NCBI GenBank assembly: GCA_031260385.1
Contig: JAIRKB010000303.1
Span: 1-7,189 of the forward strand
Direction: 5' to 3'
Length of the DNA: 7,189 nucleotides
DNA from: Propionibacteriaceae bacterium
GTDB lineage: Bacteria; Actinomycetota; Actinomycetes; Propionibacteriales; Propionibacteriaceae
Made by a program: the position numbers and the translations under genes. Of this stretch, positions 5,156 to 7,189 are shown piece by piece. A model generated the notes under the pieces. That model ran no database searches. It had not been told where the DNA came from and saw only the letters and a list, made by a program, of their open reading frames with translations. Each line of letters begins with the position of its first letter. The stretch's first letter is position 1.

Positions 5156-5938
5156 ATGAAACTCATGAAAATCATTGCTGGTGTAGCGGGGGCGGCCTTG
5201 TTGTTGGCTGGATGCGCTGGCACCAAAGACGAAGCTGACAACCCGTACAAACTAGTTGCCGTGGGCAAGCTAACCGTCTGTTCCGACGTTCCTTACGCTC
5301 CGTTTGAGTTCGAGGATCCGAGTGCGCCTTCTGGCTATTCCGGATTCGACATCGAAATCATGGGCGAGATCGCCAAGCGCCTTGAGCTCGAGCTCGTGGT
5401 TGTGGCCTCGAACTTCGACGCCTTGCAGTCCGGCGCAGCGCTAGCTGCTGGCCAGTGCGATGTCGGCGCCTCGGCGATTACGATCACCGAAGAGCGCAAG
5501 GCCAATATCGACTACACCGCGCCATACTATGACTCACTGCAGTCCTTGCTGGTGCGCGCCGACTCTGGCATTTCGTCTCTGGCTGACACCGGTGGCAAGA
5601 AGATTGGTGTTCAGAAGGGTACGACTGGCGAGATCTTCGCTCAAGAGAATGCCCCGGCCAACGCCGAGCTGGTTTCTTTCGATGATGATGGCCTGATGTG
5701 GCTGGCGCTCCAGGCGGGCAATGTTGACGCCCTGCTGCAGGATCAGCCGATCAACTACGAGCACGTTGTTGTCGATGCGGACTACGTCATTGTTGAAGAG
5801 TGGCAGACCGACGAACAATACGGCTTCGCGCTGGAGAAGGGCAAGAGCCCTGAACTCCTGGCGGCCATTGATGGTTTGCTGTTGGAGATGCGCGCCGATG
5901 GGGCCTACGACGCCTTGTACGCAAAGTACTTCGGTTAA
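5156..5938 (+). CDS. Polar amino acid ABC transporter substrate-binding lipoprotein
   Basis: The 260-residue receptor captures an amino acid outside the membrane and delivers it to the permease encoded downstream. The N-terminus is a lipoprotein signal peptide with lipobox LLAGC; C20 would be lipidated. The mature part is a family 3 solute-binding fold (SBP_bac_3): KLTVCSDVPYAPFEFED, then GYSGFDIEIMGEIAKRL at 60-76, then GQCDVGASAITITEER with R114 expected to hold the ligand carboxylate, then IDYTAPYYDS, then DALLQDQ at 191-197 in the second lobe where an Asp usually binds the amino group. C42 and C101 may form a structural disulfide. Which amino acid is bound (glutamine, glutamate, cystine, arginine or other) cannot be told from sequence. 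AAAGGA at 5141-5146 lies nine bases before ATG 5156. A strong terminator directly follows the gene. Confidence 0.95.
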   Translation: MKLMKIIAGVAGAALLLAGCAGTKDEADNPYKLVAVGKLTVCSDVPYAPFEFEDPSAPSGYSGFDIEIMGEIAKRLELELVVVASNFDALQSGAALAAGQCDVGASAITITEERKANIDYTAPYYDSLQSLLVRADSGISSLADTGGKKIGVQKGTTGEIFAQENAPANAELVSFDDDGLMWLALQAGNVDALLQDQPINYEHVVVDADYVIVEEWQTDEQYGFALEKGKSPELLAAIDGLLLEMRADGAYDALYAKYFG

Positions 5939-5948
5939 TCATTGACGC

Positions 5949-5985
5949 GATAGTGGGCCGAGCAGTCGGCCCACTATCTTTTTTT
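5949..5985 (+). terminator. Strong intrinsic terminator after the substrate-binding protein gene
   Basis: A perfect 13-base-pair stem (GATAGTGGGCCGA at 5949-5961 against TCGGCCCACTATC at 5966-5978) with a GCAG tetraloop is followed by seven T residues (5979-5985). It starts ten bases after the stop codon. The opposite strand lacks a T run, so it acts on plus-strand transcripts only. Leak-through here would set the ratio of receptor to permease mRNA. Confidence 0.95.
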
Positions 5986-6041
5986 CCGCGCGAACTCCCT
6001 TAGTCGTCGAGGTTGAGCACTCCCTCTCCTTTGGCGACTCG

Positions 6042-6050
6042 TGTTAGAAT
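6042..6050 (+). promoter_or_regulatory. Candidate extended -10 promoter of the permease-ATPase operon
   Basis: TGTTAGAAT is an extended -10 element (TG, one base, then TAGAAT at 6045-6050). No good -35 box lies upstream, which extended -10 promoters can do without. Transcription would begin near 6057, giving a leader of about 31 bases with GAGGG (6076-6080) seven bases ahead of ATG 6088. A small hairpin, TCGTT (6064-6068) with AACGA (6073-6077), touches the edge of that ribosome-binding site. Confidence 0.5.
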
Positions 6051-6087
6051 TCCCCCGACATAGTCGTTAGACAACGAGGGTTCCCCC

Positions 6088-6885
6088 ATGGCATTGGTTG
6101 ACATTCGTCCGACCGTACGAAGGCGTGTTTCGCGCATCTCATCGTACGTTGTCTTCGTGGCCTTGGTGGTGGTTTTGGCCTTCATGGCTGACTGGCCGAG
6201 GATCCGCTTCTACTTCTTTAATGCAGAGGTCGCGGCCTCAATGTGGCCCCGGATCCTGCGGGCGACCTGGAATACCCTGCTGTATACGGCGGTTAGTTTC
6301 ACGATCGGCACCGCCTTGGCGACGGCCTTAGCGCTAATGAAGATGTCCAAGGGGCCTTTCAAGGCTTTCGCGGTGGCGTTCATTGAAATCTTTCGCGGGA
6401 TGCCCGCCTTGTTAACGATCTTCCTGCTGGTTTATGCGGTGCCGATTGCTTTCAAGGGCATGAAATACCCCGGTGGGATGATCTGGGGCGGGGTCTTGGG
6501 TTTGATCATCGTTACCGGCGCCTACACCGCTGAGATCATCCGAGCTGGGATCATGGCGGTGCCCAAAGGGCAGCGAGAGGCCTCGCGCTCCTTGGGGATG
6601 TCTCCGATGCATACCACGGTGTCGGTGATCCTGCCGCAGGCCTTCCGGATCGTCATTCCACCGCTGACCAACGAACTGGTGATGTTGCTGAAGGACACCT
6701 CCCTGCTGTTCATCGCCGGGGCGACCGTGCTCAGCAAGGAGCTGACCCAGTTTGGTCGTGAAGGGGTGACCACCTTTGGCAACGGCACCCCGCTGATCGT
6801 CGTCGCGGTCTTCTACCTAATCATCACGATTCCCTTGACCTATCTGGTGTCAAGGTTGGAGAAGAAGATGGCGGTGAAGCAATGA
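6088..6885 (+). CDS. Polar amino acid ABC transporter permease (HisM/GlnP type)
   Basis: This 265-residue inner-membrane subunit forms the translocation path of the importer served by the upstream lipoprotein. The N-terminus is basic (RPTVRRRVSR), followed by a first helix at about 19-34 and several more up to 236-256. Family signatures are the ATWNTLLYTAV segment at 59-69, the EIFRGMPALLTIFLL segment at 100-114, and the cytoplasmic EAA coupling loop at about 145-173 (AYTAEIIRAG, then GQREASRSLGMSP), which docks on the ATPase, followed by ILPQAFRIVIPPLTNE and LKDTSLL. It is one full-length His/Glu/Gln-type permease; no second permease gene is seen in the window, so it may work as a homodimer. 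The stop shares ATGA with the ATPase start, showing tight coupling. The upstream terminator and the extended -10 box imply expression at least partly separate from the receptor. Confidence 0.95.
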   Translation: MALVDIRPTVRRRVSRISSYVVFVALVVVLAFMADWPRIRFYFFNAEVAASMWPRILRATWNTLLYTAVSFTIGTALATALALMKMSKGPFKAFAVAFIEIFRGMPALLTIFLLVYAVPIAFKGMKYPGGMIWGGVLGLIIVTGAYTAEIIRAGIMAVPKGQREASRSLGMSPMHTTVSVILPQAFRIVIPPLTNELVMLLKDTSLLFIAGATVLSKELTQFGREGVTTFGNGTPLIVVAVFYLIITIPLTYLVSRLEKKMAVKQ

Positions 6886-7189
6886 TCCAAGCGAAGAACG
6901 GCAATGGCAAGCTTCACCCGCGCGATACCCCCGATCCGGCGGCCCCGCCGATCCGCGTCGTGGGGCTCAATAAGCATTTCGGGGCCCTCCACGTTCTCAA
7001 AGGCATTGACCTGACGATAAACAAGGGTGAGGTCGTCTGCGTGATCGGGCCGTCTGGTTCCGGCAAGTCCACCCTGTTGCGTTCGGTGAACCTGCTGGAG
7101 TGGCCGACCGGCGGCGAGGTCTACATTGAGGGGATCAACGTTCTCGATCCGGATGTGAACCTCGACCGGGTCCGCACCCGGATCGGCAT
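6882..7189 (+). CDS. Amino acid ABC transporter ATP-binding protein (partial, C-terminus off the window)
   Basis: The ATG at 6882 overlaps the permease stop (ATGA), and the frame stays open for 102 codons to the window edge. After a hydrophilic, proline-containing N-terminal stretch of about 23 residues comes the nucleotide-binding domain: IRVVGLNKHFGALHVLKGID, with an aromatic A-loop candidate at F33, then Walker A GPSGSGKST at 56-64, then LLRSVNLLEWPTGGEVYIEG. The NLLE-x-P-TGGEV form is typical of GlnQ/HisP-type ATPases of polar amino acid importers. Q-loop, signature motif and Walker B lie beyond the edge. It would power the importer from the cytoplasmic face through the permease EAA loop. 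The N-terminal tail is longer than in GlnQ-type proteins, which usually begin near the IRVVGL segment; a later start is possible but the ATGA overlap favours this one. Confidence 0.93.
   Translation, partial: MIQAKNGNGKLHPRDTPDPAAPPIRVVGLNKHFGALHVLKGIDLTINKGEVVCVIGPSGSGKSTLLRSVNLLEWPTGGEVYIEGINVLDPDVNLDRVRTRIG

Overview
The window looks like chromosomal DNA from a moderately high-GC Gram-positive actinobacterium. Three things point there: a folD gene overlapped by a DUF3017 membrane protein gene, an ECF-type sigma factor carrying its own C-terminal zinc-finger/hydrophobic extension, and a TANNNT box placed exactly for a leaderless folD mRNA. FolD itself reads very like the mycobacterial protein. 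I cannot name a genus. All assignments come from reading the sequence; no search was run.

Layout. (1) 1-790, minus strand: ECF-like sigma factor, C-terminus cut by the window edge, divergent from folD. (2) 1004-2195: folD and a DUF3017 protein, overlapping by 8 bases. (3) 2196-2573: non-coding, starting with degenerate palindromic repeats. (4) 2574-3502: a small, AT-richer operon of two genes joined by an ATGA overlap, encoding a secreted protein with a His...Cys pattern like permuted papain/NlpC-type enzymes and an 89-residue two-helix membrane protein. (5) 3564-3597: a second copy of the right half of the palindromic repeat, just ahead of ahcY. (6) 3620-5053: S-adenosylhomocysteine hydrolase. 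(7) 5156 to the right edge: a polar amino acid ABC importer with a lipoprotein receptor, a permease and an ATPase (cut by the edge). A strong terminator lies between receptor and permease, and the permease appears to have its own promoter.

How the genes fit together. FolD supplies one-carbon units on tetrahydrofolate and AhcY clears S-adenosylhomocysteine in the methyl cycle, so these two form a loose one-carbon neighbourhood. The secreted-enzyme/membrane-protein pair between them does not fit that theme. It is bracketed by a 34-base direct repeat (33 of 34 identical), so it looks like a small inserted islet. This is the most interesting part of the window. The downstream transporter is a standard importer module; its split transcription would let the receptor be made in excess over the membrane complex.
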